DNA of 64,000 bases from Stomoxys calcitrans (GCF_963082655.1 NC_081553.1:47117527-47181526); one strand, 5' to 3'. Numbered from the stretch's first letter, positions 19,357 through 32,511 are shown. Translations and numbers: made by a program. The notes: generated by a model from the letters alone, not told the origin.

Positions 19357-21060
19357 TATACCCACCACCGTAAGATAGAGGATATATATGCATTTTGTCA
19401 TTCTGTTTGCAACACATCGAAATATCAATTTCCGACCCTACAAAGTATATAAATTTCGGATCGTCGTAGAATTTTAAGACGATGTAACGATGTCCGTGTG
19501 TCTGTCCGTCCGTCTGTTGTAATCACTCTAGAGCCTTCAAAAATTGAGATATCCAGCTGAAATTTGGCACCGATACGTCTTTTTGATGCCAGCTGGTTAA
19601 GTTCTTGAATGGGCCAAATCGGATCATGTTTGAATATAGCTGCTATATAGACCGATTTTCCGATAAAGGGTCTAACGCACATAAAAACTTTATTTTTCAT
19701 CCGATGTTACTGAAATTTGAAACAGTGTGTATTTAAAGGCTTCCCGACAACTGACCTAAATATGGTTCAGATCGGACTTTATTTAGATATAGCTACCATA
19801 TAGACCGATGTCCCGATAAAGGGTCTGAAGACCATAAAAGCTTTATTAATTATCCGATTTCGCAAATTTGCAACAGTGGGTTATTTTATGCCCTCCAATA
19901 TCCGACCTAAATATGGATTAGATCGGACTATATCTAGATATAGCTGCCATATGGACCGAACTCCTGATAAAGGGTCTGATGCTCATAAAAGCTTTATTTA
20001 TTACCTGATTTCGCTGAAATTTATAAGAATTGGTTATTTTAAGCCTCCCGACATCTGACCCAAATATGGTTCAGATCGGAGTATATTTAGATATAGCTGT
20101 CATATAGACCGATCTCACGATAAGGGGACTGAAGCCAATTACAGCTTTATTTATTACCCGATTTCCCTGAAATTTGAGACAGTGAGTAAGTTAAGACCTC
20201 CCAATATCCGACCTAAATATGGATTAGATCGGACTGTACCTAGACATAGCTGTCATATAGACCGATCTCCCGATAAAGGGTCTGAAGGCTATAATAGCTT
20301 TATTTTTTTATTCGATTTCGCTGAAATTTGGAATAGTGCGCAATTTTAAGTCTCCCAACATCCGACCCAAAAATGGTACAGATCGCACAATATTTAGATA
20401 TAGCTGTCATATAGACCGATCTGCCGATAAAGGGTTGAAGCCCATAAAAGCTTTATTTTTTAATAGATTTCTCTGAAATTTGCAACAGTGGATTATTTTA
20501 AGCTTCCCAACATCTGACCTAAATATGGATTAAATCGGAATATATTTAGATATAGCTGCCATATAGACCGATCTGCCAATAAGGGGTCTTAAGCAAATAA
20601 AAGCTTTATTTATTTCCCGATTTCCCTGAAATTTAAAACAGTGAGTAGGTTAAGACCTCCCAACATTCGACCTAAATAAGGTTCTGATCGGACTTTATTT
20701 AGATATAGCTGCCATATAAACCGATATGCCGATAAGGGGACTGAAGCCCATTAAAACTTTATTTCTTACCCTATTTCGCTGAAATTTTAAACAGTGAGTT
20801 TTTCTGAGCTTCACGATATCCGACCATAATATGGTTCAGATCGGTTTATAATTGATTATATCTGCCTACAGGACCAATATTTTGTTCTACAAAATTGACA
20901 AGTGACATACATATTAGACCACTCAATGTCCGTGAGGAATTTGGGTGCATAAATTATCAAATTTTCACCTGATTGTGACGAAAGGGGTTTTACATATATA
21001 CCCAAGGTGGTGGGTATCCAAAGTTCGTCCCGGCCGAACTTACTGCCTTTTTAACTTGTT
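19357..21060 (+). mobile_element. Helentron type A, full length, about 9-10 units
   Basis: It starts TTATACCCACCACCGTAAG. The leader has CAAAGTATATAAATTTCGGATC and CTGTCCGTCCGTCTG. The 153-bp family units are diverged (ATAGCTGCCATATAGACCGAT, CATAAAAGCTTTATTTATT, TGAAATTTGCAACAGTG). It ends CAAGGTGGTGGGTATCC, hairpin GTTCGTCCCGGCCGAAC, TTTTTAACTTGTT. It is an older subfamily than the copies at 33-41 kb (AGCTTTATT in place of GCCACATTT). Confidence 0.93.
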
Positions 21061-21125
21061 TTTATATTAAAAAATGGTGATGAAATATAATTTAAAAAAA
21101 TTCTTGAACTCTTTTTCTTAGTAAA

Positions 21126-22315
21126 TTTTTATACCCTCCACCATAGGATGGGGGGTATGCTAATTCGTCATTCCGTTTGTAACTACTCGAAATATTCGGC
21201 AGAGACCCCATAAAGTATATATATTCTTGATCGTCACGACATTTTATGTCGATCTAGCCATGTTCGTCCGTCTTCCCGTCCGTTTGTCCGTTTGTCTGTC
21301 TGTCGAAAGCACGCTAACTTTCGAAGGAGTAAAGCTAGCCGCTTGAAATTTTGCACAAATACTTCTTATTAGTGTAGGTTGATTGGTATTGTAAATAGGC
21401 GATATCGGACCATGTTTTGATATAGCTGCCATGTAAACCGAACTTGGGTCTTGACTTCTTGAGTCTTTAGAGTGCGCAATTCTTATCCGATTGGAATGAA
21501 ATTTTGCACGACGTGTTTCGCTATGACTTCCAACATCTGTGTTATGTATGGTTCAAATCGGTCCATAACCTGATATAGCTGCTATATATACCGATCTTGG
21601 GTCTTGACTTCTTCAGCCTCTAGAGGGTGCAATTCTTATCCGATTTGAATGAATTTTTGCACGAAGTATTTCGTCATGATATCCAACAACTGTGCCAAGT
21701 ATGGTTGAAATCGGTAAATAACCTGATATAGCTGTCATATAAACAGATCTGGGGATTTGACTTCTTGAGCTTCTAGAGGGCGCAATTCCTATCCGATTTG
21801 GCTTAAATTTTGCATATCCTATTTTATTCTTACTTTCAACAACTGTGTCAATTAAGGTTTAAATCGGTTCATCACCTGATATAGCTGCCATACAAACCGA
21901 TCTGGGATCTTGACTTCTTGAGCCTCTAGAGGTCGCACTTATTATCCGATTTGCCTGAAATTTTGTACGACTGATCCTCTCATGACCATCAACATATGTG
22001 TGTATTATGGTCTGAATCGGTCTATAGCCTGATACAGCTCCCATATAAATCGATCTCTCTATTTTACTTCGTGAGCCCCCAAAGGGCGTAGTTTTTATTC
22101 GAATTGGCTGACATTTTACACAGGTCTTCAACATATAATTTAATTGTGTTCCAAACCGGATCATATCTTGATATCGCTCTAATAGCAGAGCAAATCTTTT
22201 CTTATATCCTTTTTTGCCTAAGAAGATATGCCGGGAAAAGAACTCGACAAATACGATCCATGGTGGAGGGTATATAAGATTCGGCCCGGCCGAACTTAGC
22301 ACGCTTTTACTTGTT
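21126..22315 (+). mobile_element. Helentron type B, full length, reference copy
   Basis: It starts TTTTTATACCCTCCACCATAG. The leader has TAAAGTATATATATTCTTGATC and CCGTCCGTTTGTCCG. Internal units repeat at 153-bp steps (TTGACTT at 21451, 21604, 21757, 21910) and carry GATATAGCTGCCATATAAACC, GAGCCTCTAGAGG and CCGATTTGGCTGAAATTTTG. It ends GGTGGAGGGTATATAAG, hairpin TTCGGCCCGGCCGAA, TTTTACTTGTTT. Both ends are intact and nothing is encoded. Confidence 0.95.
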
Positions 22316-23816
22316 TAACTTATTTTCAATAATCAAGTCTCATGACCTTTAAGCACGACTTCCCTTCGGAGTTGAATATGGAACGTAAATTTTTTCTCCT
22401 TACAATTAAGAAATATTAATTAAAAATTTGTAAAATGCAACATGAATTCTTCAATACCCACATCTTTACTTTAATCTTGCCTGTATGTGTTACACAATTA
22501 ATTGGCCTCTTTGTGGTCACAAAACATTAGAAATGTTTTTCTTTGAAGAAAACTCATATGTCCAACAAAATACTTGTGACATAAAATATGAAAACACCCT
22601 GAAGATATTTGGCTTGTCCTTTATCAAAATTGTCTTCACATACTTTAACAACAAATATGAGAAAAAGAATTCATGAATGTCATCACCTAAAATATGAATA
22701 CGTAGAGTATGTACGCAGCTAGGAAAAAGTTTAGATGATTTTTGAATAATTTGTACATTAGAGTGTCACGAAACACTCAGGCAATAGGATAAAATGTCAA
22801 GTAATACACTTATAAGCTCAAAAACGGCTGAACCAAAGAAATTATCAGAATCAAACCAGTGGTGTACGACGAACGACCTGTATATCACACAGAAGGTGAG
22901 CTGATGTAACACTTTGACACTTTTGTCTTGATAATCCATGACAAACATCGAAAAATTCATCGCATGTTTATTTCAGTTGAGATTTTTGGAGTATTTTTAA
23001 CTTCTCATGACATAAAAAATTTTTCTCCTCACAAATTTTCTTGTCACGAAAAATATTCAAATTAGCTTTGAGCTGCGATTACGCGATTGGTGTGTAAAAC
23101 AAAGCACACAAACTCCAAAGGGAACTGAGTTTTGAGGGCAAGCCATCACCCTCTCTCACCCTGAGGGAAACCAATGCCAACCAAGGAATTAGCAAATCTT
23201 GGCCACCACCCTTCACTCTATCCAGCAATGTCCATTCCCCCCCATAGCGGCAAGAAGAAAGCAACATTTACACCCCCCAACTAATTGCCAAATGGGGGAC
23301 CACAAGAGAAGGGAGCATTAAAATGTGATGCTTAAATGTGACAGTTACGAGTTCGTCTATTTGTTTAAACCCGAGACCGAGTGAACGAATAAATGTCGTT
23401 GGAGCTACAGTTGTTGTCGGTCGGTCGGTCTATTTGTTGGTCGATGTAGCTTGGTTGTTTTTGCTGCACTCATCCTCCCTATTCCTTGAGGGAAAGGATC
23501 TAGCAAAAGATGAAAGGACGTGTAACAGAATGTAATCAGGAAGAATAAAAAAAAAGAAAAAATGGTAAGTCCAAAAGAAAATCTCTCACACAAATAAAAC
23601 AAAATGAAAACGAATACAACTTTGTTGCCACATTTTGTTTTTTTTTTTTCTTTATTATATCCAAACAAATCAAAAACAAGGATGTGCCAACAGCAAGAAA
23701 AACAATAGCAGTAGGACCCATCACTGAGGTAATGATGTTCTTGCCATCATGGACTCGAGGAAAAATTATGGACGAAAGACCTAATGAATATTAAATTCTG
23801 ACTAAATTTTCTATAA
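22316..23816. other. Unique spacer, no gene recognised
   Basis: About 1.5 kb with no recognised transposon. A GGTC tract lies at 23418-23433, and a CTTTTT/AAAAAG-rich stretch covers 23545-23655. Open frames up to 87 aa on both strands are simple-sequence shadows. It could be host intronic or intergenic DNA. Confidence 0.5.
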
Positions 23817-24934
23817 ACAAGTAAAAAGGCATTAAATTTGGCAGGGCCGAACATTGGATACCCACCACCTCGGGTATATATGTAAACCCCCCTTTCATCA
23901 CAATCCGGTGAAAATTGGATAACTTATGCACTCAAATTCGGCACGAACATTGAGTGGTCTTATAAATAAAAGTCACTTTTGAATTTTGTATTTAAAATTT
24001 CAACAAAATCGGGTAATAAATAAAGCTTTTATGAGCTTCAGACCCGATAATCGGACTTTATGACAGCATTATCTAAATACAGTCCGATCTTTACCATATT
24101 TGGGTCAGATGGCGGGTGGCCCAAAACTACTTACTGTTTCCAATTTCATCGGAATCGGATAAAAAATAAAGCCTTTATGGGCTTCAGACCCTTAATCGGG
24201 AGATCGGTCTATATGACAGCTATATCTAGATAAAGTCCAATCTGAACCATATTTAGGTCCTTTGTTGGGAGGCCTAAAACTACTCACTGTTTTAAATTTC
24301 AGCAAAATCGGTTAAAAAATAAATCTTTTAGCGAAATCGGTTAAACAATAAAGATTTTGTGAGCTTCAGACCCTTAATCGGGAGATCGGTCTATATGACA
24401 GCTATGTCTAGATATAGTCCAATCTGAACCATATTTAGGTCAGATATCAGGAGGCTTAAATTAACCCACTTTTTAAAATTGCAGCGAAATCGGGTAATAA
24501 ATAAAGCTTTGATGGGCTTCTGACCTTTTATCGTCAGATCGGTCTATATGACAGCTATATCTAGATATAGTCCAATCTGAACCATATTTAGGTCAGATAT
24601 CAGGAGACCTAAATTAACCCACTGTTTCAAATTTCATCGAAATCGGGTAATAAATAAAGATTTTATGGGCTTCAGACCCTTTATCGGCAGGTCGGTCTAT
24701 ATGGCAGATATATCTAAATATAGTCCGATCTGGACTATATATGGGTCAGATGTTGGGAAGCCTTACACTACTTATTGTTTCAAATTTCACCGAAATCGGA
24801 TACAAAATAATGTATATATTTGGGCTTCAGACCCTTTATCGGCAGATCGGTCTATATAGCAAACTAGCCGAACCGGGCCCACTCCGCTGCGCCTTCTTTA
24901 ACTCTCGAATATCTTTTAAAGGTGGGAACACTTC

Positions 24935-25210
24935 GTCTTGAATGCGGATTTCGAATTCGTGCCATTGTAGCCTATGACGCTGAACGCATTCGAAACCTGG
25001 CGATAACATCGGACAAAGCGATGTTATCCCCTCTTAATGTTGGTGACATTTGCGAGGCACAATGCCATACATGGTCATTAAAAAAATTTTCCTCAAAGAG
25101 GTGTCACACTATATAAAAAGGTCCCTTATCATTGAGTTTAAACTTGAATCAGAAAGCACTCATTGATGTTTGACAATTTGCTCCTTCTCGGTTCCTGATG
25201 GTAATGTTCT
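24935..25210 (+). mobile_element. tRNA-derived SINE, copy S7, decayed
   Basis: The head is rearranged (GCCTATGACGCTGAACGCATTCGAAACCTGGCGA). The body is recognisable (CCCTCTTAATGTTGG, CAAAGAGGTGTCACAC, TTATCATTGAGTTTAAACTT, AGCACTCATTGATG). It is one of the oldest SINE copies here. Confidence 0.8.
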
Positions 25211-25229
25211 TTCTTAGGGTAATGTTCTC

Positions 25230-26510
25230 ATTAGGGAAGGGATGGCACCTCAGATTTTTCGACTCAAATATGGATATCAAATTCGTGCTGCACTTCCAAA
25301 TCCCTTTAAATTGAGCCACCGTTTGGAGGGTGTTCTGGTGCTAGGGCGGCCACCGGCACTTTGCACTGAATATAGATATTAAATTCGTTCTTTATTCCCA
25401 ACGGAAATGAACTTCAGTTTAGGGGGTGCTTTAGGGCGTACCCCAATTCACTTGGCTCCAAAATTGGATATCAAACTCGTTTTCTACTATTCGTTGGGTA
25501 AAATCTGTTCAGCCAAGTATGGCGGTTTTGAGGGGTGGCGTGACCCCCTGTACTTCGATTTGATTTTGTATGCCAGATTCGTAATCTTCTCCCGAATACC
25601 TTTCATTTGAGCCCCATGTTGAAATAAACGTCCAATATGTCGGTTTGGGGAGTTTGAGGCTGGGGCGGCCCAATGGGTTCTTAGACTTAAATTTTAAAAC
25701 CATATTCGTATTCTAATCTCCAATACCTTTCATTTGATACCTATATTGTTCCGATTGGTCCACTTTTGATTTTCGGTTATGTTTTCGCATAAGGGGGAGG
25801 GTCTGTCCCCCCTCCGATATATAGCCTATGTTTCCTTCGAGACCAACCAACAAAGTATGCGAAAATTTCGAGAAAATCGGTTCTGCCGTTTTTTCAGTCT
25901 ATACGGAACAAACAAACCGAGTCCCATATATCCGTGACTGGTTTATGGGTGGGGTGACCCCCTATACTTCGACACGAATTTGTATGCCCGATTCGTTATC
26001 TACTCCCACATACTTTTCATTTAATACTCATATTGTTCCTATAGGTCCACTTTAGATTTTGGGTGATGTTTTTGGGGTAATGGTGGAGGGTTCGCCCCCT
26101 TCCGTTATCAATAAATTATAAAGCCTATTCCTACTTCCTGGCCATAATCTACTTCCGAATACCTTTCATTGGAGTCCCATATTGTCATGAACATCAAATA
26201 AACCTATATTAAAGGGTTTTGGGGCTGGGGCGGCCCCCCAGGTACTTGGACCCAACTTTTATTATGAAATTTGTATTCTACTCTTGAATACCTTTCAGTT
26301 AAATCCCATATTGTCCCGAACGGCCCACTTTTATTTTTGGGTAGTACTTTTGGGGTAAGGGGGAGGGTCCGCCCCCTCCTGATATCAAAAAATGATATAG
26401 CCTATGCTTCCTTTCAGACCAACCTACACAATCTGCGAAAATTTCACTGTAATCGGTTCACCCGTTTTTGAGTCTATACGGAACAAACCGACACAAATTG
26501 AATTTGATAT
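25230..26510 (+). repeat. Type-C tandem repeat array
   Basis: About ten units with ATATCAAATTCGT, CGAATACCTTTCATT, GAGTCCCATATTG, GGGGCGGCCCC and GTACTTGGACC. Segments at 25845-25925 and 26410-26500 carry the end motif GCGAAAATTTC..AATCGGTTC..CCGTTTTTGAGTCTATACGG. GC-rich G/C runs give strong strand skew within each unit. Confidence 0.85.
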
Positions 26511-27184
26511 GTAAGATATGGTCCGCTATGGCCCATTCAAGAACTTAACCAGCGTGCATCAAAAAGACGTATTTGTACCAAATTTCAGCTCAATATCTCA
26601 ATTTTTGAAGGCTGTAGAGTGATTACAGCAGACGGATAGACAGACACACGGACATCGTTAAATCGTCTTAGAATTTTACGACGATCCGAAATATATATAC
26701 TATGTAGGGTCGGAAATTGATATTTCGATGTGTTGCAAACAGAATGACTAAATGAATATACCCCCTATCCTACGGTGGTGGGTATAAAAATCAAAAAAAA
26801 AATGAAAATCAAATTTCCATACTCAGAAAATTGATTTTCTTAAATATTAGTGAATTATATTTAACTTAAACGAACTTTTTTTTAACAATTGGAGGGCAAA
26901 GAATTTACCAATCGATAATGTTTTGTTTTTTTGCTTTTGTTAATCGTACTTAGAATGATCCCATTTACTAAGTAAAATGTCATCAAAATGGTAAGAATGT
27001 TGCTACCTGTATGAAAAAAAAACATGACACATGTATATCTCACATTCCCTTTTGATGAAATGCAATTTTTCAAAAATACAAAATGTGACATATATGTCCC
27101 GGTTGTGCTCTAAGGGTTAAATAAGGAAACACTTTACTTAGGATGAATAATATATTATATTATCGCTGAGTACATCTTTCTGAA

Positions 27185-27990
27185 TTTAAGGAAATTTTGA
27201 TCTTTAGTTCAATAAAACTAAAAATTTTACACAATTCCATTTCATTAGTTTGTATCTACATGCTCGACATTACGGAACATTAAGTAGCGGGAAATAATTA
27301 TTGAACTAAAATTGAATTTGAAGACTGTGGCGGGGAACTTAGTGATGTCTTACTAATATGTGTAACTCAATTCCCAATTGTACTCACCGAAGAGATCGAA
27401 AAAACGGGTTCTTAAGTAATTTGTACATAAAAGTTCGTATGCTTTAAGTTTATGTTTACTTGTGGTTTGTAAACTGTGAACTGAAATAAAGTAAATACAA
27501 TTTCACAGGACCAGACGGGATCAGAAGTCCCCCGGAGGATCTACATTGGACGCAAGGGAACTGGAGTGCGTAGTGAATCTTGTTACGGTAAGCCTGAACG
27601 AGATCTTTCGGAAGGCGTGTCCAGAACGATTAATTAATATCCCCACTCTCTTTAAACCTAACCTTACGCAAATATTTCTGGGCTTTATTTTTGAAAGAAC
27701 TATTTAAGGAAACTTGGATCTTAATATTTCATTTCCCTGCGCTCGTAACTACATACTCGACTTTACGAAATATTTAGTAAGGGTTAGTTAGTGTTGAACT
27801 AAAATTTATTTTGAAGACTGTAGCTTGGAACTTAGTGATATAAGTGTCCTCCAAATTTCAAATAAACCATCCAGAGAATTCAAAAGCAGCGATTTTTTCA
27901 AAATCTTTACATCTGAGTTTGTAGGGTTTAAGTTCATATTTTTCTTATGGCAAGTAAAAAGTGAACTGAATCTAGGGAAAAACAATTTCG
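27185..27990 (+). repeat. Diverged direct duplication, offset about 500-520 bp
   Basis: 27185-27480 and 27700-27990 share TTTAAGGAAA.TT.GATCTT, CTACAT.CTCGAC.TTACG, TTGAACTAAAATT.A.TTTGAAGACTGT and GGAACTTAGTGAT. They also share GTTTAAGTT.AT.TTT and GTGAACTGAA near the right ends. The intervening DNA holds a LINE fragment. The nature of the duplicated unit is unknown. Confidence 0.75.
27505..27640 (+). pseudogene. LINE RT scrap (GPDGI region)
   Basis: The plus strand reads GPDGI, then after a shift STLDARELECVVNL and NEIFRKACP, resembling the region just upstream of the RT palm in RNase H-type LINEs. It is short, so the call rests on motif and context only. Confidence 0.45.
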
Positions 27991-29459
27991 TGGTAGCTAA
28001 GAATTCTTGAACTCATAACAAACAAGTAATTCTAGTGTAGAAGTTCAACACTTTTTGAATGCACAAAACTTTTTCTTAAAGCGAATTTTGAAGAATGTTA
28101 AAATCTCGTATAAAATGTCTATGAATTTAAAATCTCCCTGAAATTCTCCATGAGAATCAAAACTTCATAATTTTTTTTTTGCAAATTCAAAACTTTGAGG
28201 TTAATTTTTGATGAAATTTTTGATTAACTTTAAATTTGGACGATATTTTCACGTACATCCAAATTCAACAAAATTTTCTTTGAAATTTACATTTTCTATG
28301 AAAACCATGCTTAATAATGATAATGTCTTTGACTATTTACTTACATTTTTTTCTCGGGTGTCTCGCTAGCAGATTGGTGATGATGCTCCACAAAAATGAA
28401 TCGTAAAATGTCACCACAAATAAGCAAAGCGTTAGAAATGTTTGTTGTCAGGCAATTTCGTACATTCCACTTCATAAAAATTATGATTGGCTTTTCTTTT
28501 CAGCTCAAAGATTGTGCGCTGGCATTTTCTTTTTCACTATGGCCCATCTCTGTCTACATCTCGCTTTCTCACTCGGTCTTGTAATCTGTCGACAGGATAA
28601 ACTTTGATGATTATGATGTCGGTGTTGGTAGAGATTTTTACCTTTGTGTTGGTGGCTTTGTGGCTTGAAATGGATTTGAAATATGTTGTCGGTTGTCTTC
28701 TCTTTGTGCGTGTGTATGTGTGTGTGCCTATGAGAGTGGGTCGGTGGTTGAGTGCGTGTATTGCTTCAGTGGCTGCTGGTGTTGGTGCTACACGTATAAA
28801 AGAGGAAAATTAGCATATTTATGAGTTGTTGATTTGCTTTTGGCATTTGTGTGTTGTTCAAGTAAATGAGGTGAAATAAAAAAGAACTTTTTTTCCATCA
28901 TCTTCATCTCGGTTTGTTTGTTTTTTTCCTTTCTTCTCCGTGCTCGGTGCCTCCCAAACATGGCAACATCAGTTTATAAGAGTTTTTTTTTCTATTTTTT
29001 TTTTCCTGAGAAACTTGTGTTTCATGTCATAATGGTTTGCTGTTTCCCTTCGTGAGAGCAATGCAAATGGAACTTAATAGGAGACCGAATATATTTATAC
29101 AGTGGCTCGAAGAGCATAATGCATTTTGTTGAAATTTGATATTTATCAAACATTTCGTCACTTAATTTTCGTAGAAGATTTTGACGAATGTACAACAAAA
29201 GAGTTTGGCAATGATGATGTGCTTTGTTGTTCTAAGCATTGATGATTAGTTTATGCGGGAATAGTGGAAAATAACTCTTTATGCTCTCTTACTGCGTTTG
29301 GGAGGGCTGTGGGTCTTAAAGAGCTCTGTTTCAGAACAAAAGCGTGCTCTACACCGTACTCAATAGTCGTTGGGTATGTAGAGCACCTTAATGAATTTGA
29401 CAAAGGAGTTGATGAAGATACATGGCGTATCAGAAATCGCCATCCACCCAGTTGAGGCG

Positions 29460-31324
29460 TCCCCCAAATATTTGTACCCAAAATTGGTTCTCAAATTCGT
29501 TTTTTAATCTCAAACAACTTTCATTTGAGCCACATATACCAAATACCATTATATACCAAATACCACATTGCCATGGTCAGTAAATAATTGCTGTTTGTGT
29601 GGTGTTTTGTGGAAGGGATAGACCCCCAGCAAATTGGTCCCCTAAGTGGGTATCAAAATCGTTTCCTTTCATTTGAGCGCCAATACCTTTCATTTGAGCC
29701 CCACATTGAAATGGTCGGAAAATATGCCTGGTCAGGGGTGTTTTGGGGAGTGCGGTGATCCCCCAAACACTTAACCCAGAAAATATATCAGCATCGTGCT
29801 CTATTCTCGTATATCTTTATATCATTTATTTGAACCCCATATTGCCATTGGCCTCGTTATTGGATATTAAATTCGTTTTCTAATCTCAAATACAAATGCA
29901 AATTTTGCCTATGAACATTCCACTAAGGAACAGGGGCAAACTTCTCACATATCATGAGTACAGTCCGATTCAAGTTTAAGCTCAATGACAAGGGGCCTCT
30001 TTTTTATAGCCAAGTCCGAACGGCGTGCAGCAGTGCGACACCTCTATGGAGAGAAGTTTTACATGGCATAATACCTCACAAATGCTGCCAGCATTAGGAG
30101 GGGAAAACCACCGCAAAAATTTGTTCTGTTGTTCTCGCCAGGATTTCAAATACCTTTAATTTAAACCTCTTATTGCAAAAATCAGCAAATATGTCTGTTT
30201 TGGGTTATGGGCCCTAAAAACTGTTAATATCGAGCTCCGCTGTCTTGAAGACCCAAATGGTCTTGGTAAGAAAATACGTCCTATTTGGGGGTTGTTATGG
30301 TGCTGGGACGTACCCTACATAGTTGATCCCGAATGTTGATATCAGATTTGTGGTCTTCTCCCAAATACCTTTCATTTGAGTCCCATATTCCCATAGTCGC
30401 CAAACATGACCGGTTTGGAGGGTGTTTTCGTGGATGGGGCGCCCACTCAGTGAATTGGCCTGAAAATATATATCAGATTCGTGTTCCTCTTATTTGAGCC
30501 CCATATAGCAATGGTCAGCAAAAACGTCCTATTTGGGTGGTGTTATAGGGATGGAATGGCTCCATAGACATTTTTTTCCGAAAATTTATATCAAATTCGT
30601 GCTTTACTCCACAAATACCTTTCATTTGAGTCCCATATTGCTATGGTCGCAAATTTGTTCTTTGGGGGTGTTTTTAAGGAGGGGTGGCCCCCAAACACTT
30701 GCCCACACATCTAGATATCAGATTCGTATTCTACACTTAAATACCTTTTATTTGAGCCCCACATTGTCAGTAAATAATTCCTGTTTGATAGGTCTTTTGG
30801 GGAGGGAGAGGGCCCCCAAAAACTTGGTCCCACATTTGGGTATCAGATATGTATCCTACTCGCAAATATCTTCGGTTGAGTCCCATATTGGCATGGTAGG
30901 TAAATATGTCCGATTTAGGGGTATTTTGGGGGTTGTAGTGGTCCCCCAACTACTAGGTCCGACAATTGGATATGAGATACGTTTTCTAATCTTAAATACC
31001 TTTCATTTGAGTCCCATATTGTCGTGATTGGTCCACATATATATTTGGTAGGTTTTAGGGGAGGGGAAGACCCCCTAGGTACCCCACCTGAAATTTGGAT
31101 ACCAAATTTTTAGCTTTTAGGTTACTATAATAGAGCAAACAAAATTTCGCTAAAATCGCATCACCCATCTCCGAGATCTGGCGTTTCTGAAAATTAAGGT
31201 AAGGGGGAGGGTCCGCTCCCCATCAGATATCAAAAAAATTTAGTGCCATATTATCATCATGGGACCATTGTGCACCATTTGTGAAAATTTCAAACTAATC
31301 GGTTCAGCCGTTTTCACAAATTCA
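29460..31324 (+). repeat. Type-C tandem repeat array, about 125-bp period
   Basis: Units repeat at about 125 bp (CCTTT at 30368, 30618 and 30744). They carry ATATCAGATTCGT, ATACCTTTCATTTGAG, CCCATATTG and GGGGTGTTTTGG..GG..GCCCCC. It ends with GCAAAATTTCGCTAAAATCG and AATCGGTTCAGCCGTTTTC, then directly meets the type-B Helentron start. The 164-aa frame at 30533-31027 is a repeat translation. A SINE is inserted at 29894-30145. Confidence 0.85.
29894..30145 (-). mobile_element. tRNA-derived SINE, copy S8, with target duplication
   Basis: A minus-strand copy inserted in a type-C unit and flanked by the 8-bp direct repeat TCAAATAC (29886-29893 and 30146-30153). It is 5' truncated within the head (CTCGCCAGGATT). 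The body and 3' end (TTTTGCCTATGAACATTCCA) are complete. Confidence 0.93.
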
Positions 31325-32511
31325 TTTTTATACCCTCAACCGAAGGATGGAGGTATACTAATTTCGTCATTCTGTTTGTAACTCCTGGAAATATTCGTCC
31401 AAGACCCTAAAAGGTATTTATATTCTTGATCGTCATAACAGTTTAAGTCGATCTAGCCACGTCCGTCCGTCCGTCCGCCTGTCTGTCGAAAGCACCCTAA
31501 CTTCTGAAGGAGTAAAGCTTGCCGCTTGAAATTTTTCACAAATACTTCTCATTAGTGTAGATCGGTTGGGATTGTAAATGGGCTATATCGGTCCATGTTT
31601 GGATATAGCTGCCATATAAACCGATCTTGGATCTTGACTTCATAAACCACTATAGGGCACAATTTTTATCCGATTTGGCTGAAATTTTGCATGAGGTGTT
31701 TTGTTAAGACTTCCAAGAATTGTACTGAGTATGGTTGAAATCAGTCCATAACCTGATATAGCTGTCATGTAAACCTATCTGGGATCTTGACTTCTTGAGC
31801 GACTAGAGGGCGCAATTCTTATCGGATTTGGCTGAAATTTCGCACCACGTGTTAAGTTGTTACTTACAACAACTGCGCTAAGCATGTTTTAAATCGGTCC
31901 ATAACCTTATATAGCTGTCATATATACCGATCTTGAATATTGATTTCTTGAGCCACTAGAGGGCGCACTTCTTATCTGAGTTGACTGAAATTTTGCATGA
32001 GGTGTTCTGTTATCTGTTCTAACAACAGTGTCAAATATGGTTCAATTCGATCCATAACCTGATATAGCTGCCATTTAAACCGATATGGGATCTTGACTTC
32101 TTGAGCCTCCAGAGGGCGTCATTATTATCCGATTTGGCTGAAATTACGTTCAACGGCTTCTCCCATGACCATCAACATACGTGTCAAATATGGTTCGAAT
32201 CGGTCAAAAGCCTGATACAGCTCCCATTTAAACCGATATCTTTATTTTACTTATTGAGCCCCATAAGGGCGCAATTCTTACTCGAATTGGCTGAAATTTT
32301 ACACAATGACTTCTACAATGATCTCCAAGATTTCATCCAATTATGGTCCAAATCGGACCATAACTTGATAACTCAAATATTAAAGCAATTCTTTTCTTTT
32401 ATCCTTTGTTTGCCTAAAAAGAGATATCGGTAAAAGAACTCGACAAATGAGATCTATGGTGGAGGGTATATGAGATTAGGCCCGGCCGTACTTAGCACGC
32501 TTTTACTTGTT
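31325..32511 (+). mobile_element. Helentron type B, full length
   Basis: It starts TTTTTATACCCTCAACCGAAG. The leader has GGTATTTATATTCTTGATC and a GTCCGTCCGTCCG block. About five units carry TTGACTTCTTGAGC, GAGGGCGCAATTC and GATATAGCTGTCAT. It ends GGTGGAGGGTATATGAG, hairpin AGGCCCGGCCGTACTTAGC and TTTTACTTGTT. A 110-aa frame at 32101-32433 is a repeat translation. Confidence 0.93.

Larger units (their letters stand above)
23817..26788 (-). mobile_element. Composite Helentron: A leader, reversed C array, A units, 3' end
   Basis: On the minus strand the leader is at 26517-26788 (TATACCCACCACCGTAGG, complement of AATATATATACTATGTAGG, GACAGACACACGGACATCG). It passes into the type-C array (about 25230-26510, plus-strand polarity). 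A SINE and an unassigned 75 bp interrupt, then type-A units at 23870-24858 follow. The 3' end is at 23817 (AACAAGTAAAAAGG, degenerate hairpin, CCCACCACCTCGGG). The order leader - reversed C - A units is the same as in 4693-5900. Confidence 0.7.
26789..29459. other. Unique AT-rich spacer with an old duplication
   Basis: No gene is recognised in 2.7 kb. Within it lie a diverged direct duplication (27185-27990, listed separately), a LINE scrap (27505-27640), a degenerate 'AAATTTT..TGAAATT' stretch (28080-28310) and a GTGTGTATGTGTGTGTG tract near 28710. A 69-aa frame at 28604-28813 is hydrophobic but has no supporting context. Confidence 0.45.

Noticed and set aside
30533..31027. A 164-aa plus-strand frame
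   Set aside because: It follows the type-C repeat units (LNTFHLSPILS repeated) and has an equally open shadow on the minus strand. It is not a gene.
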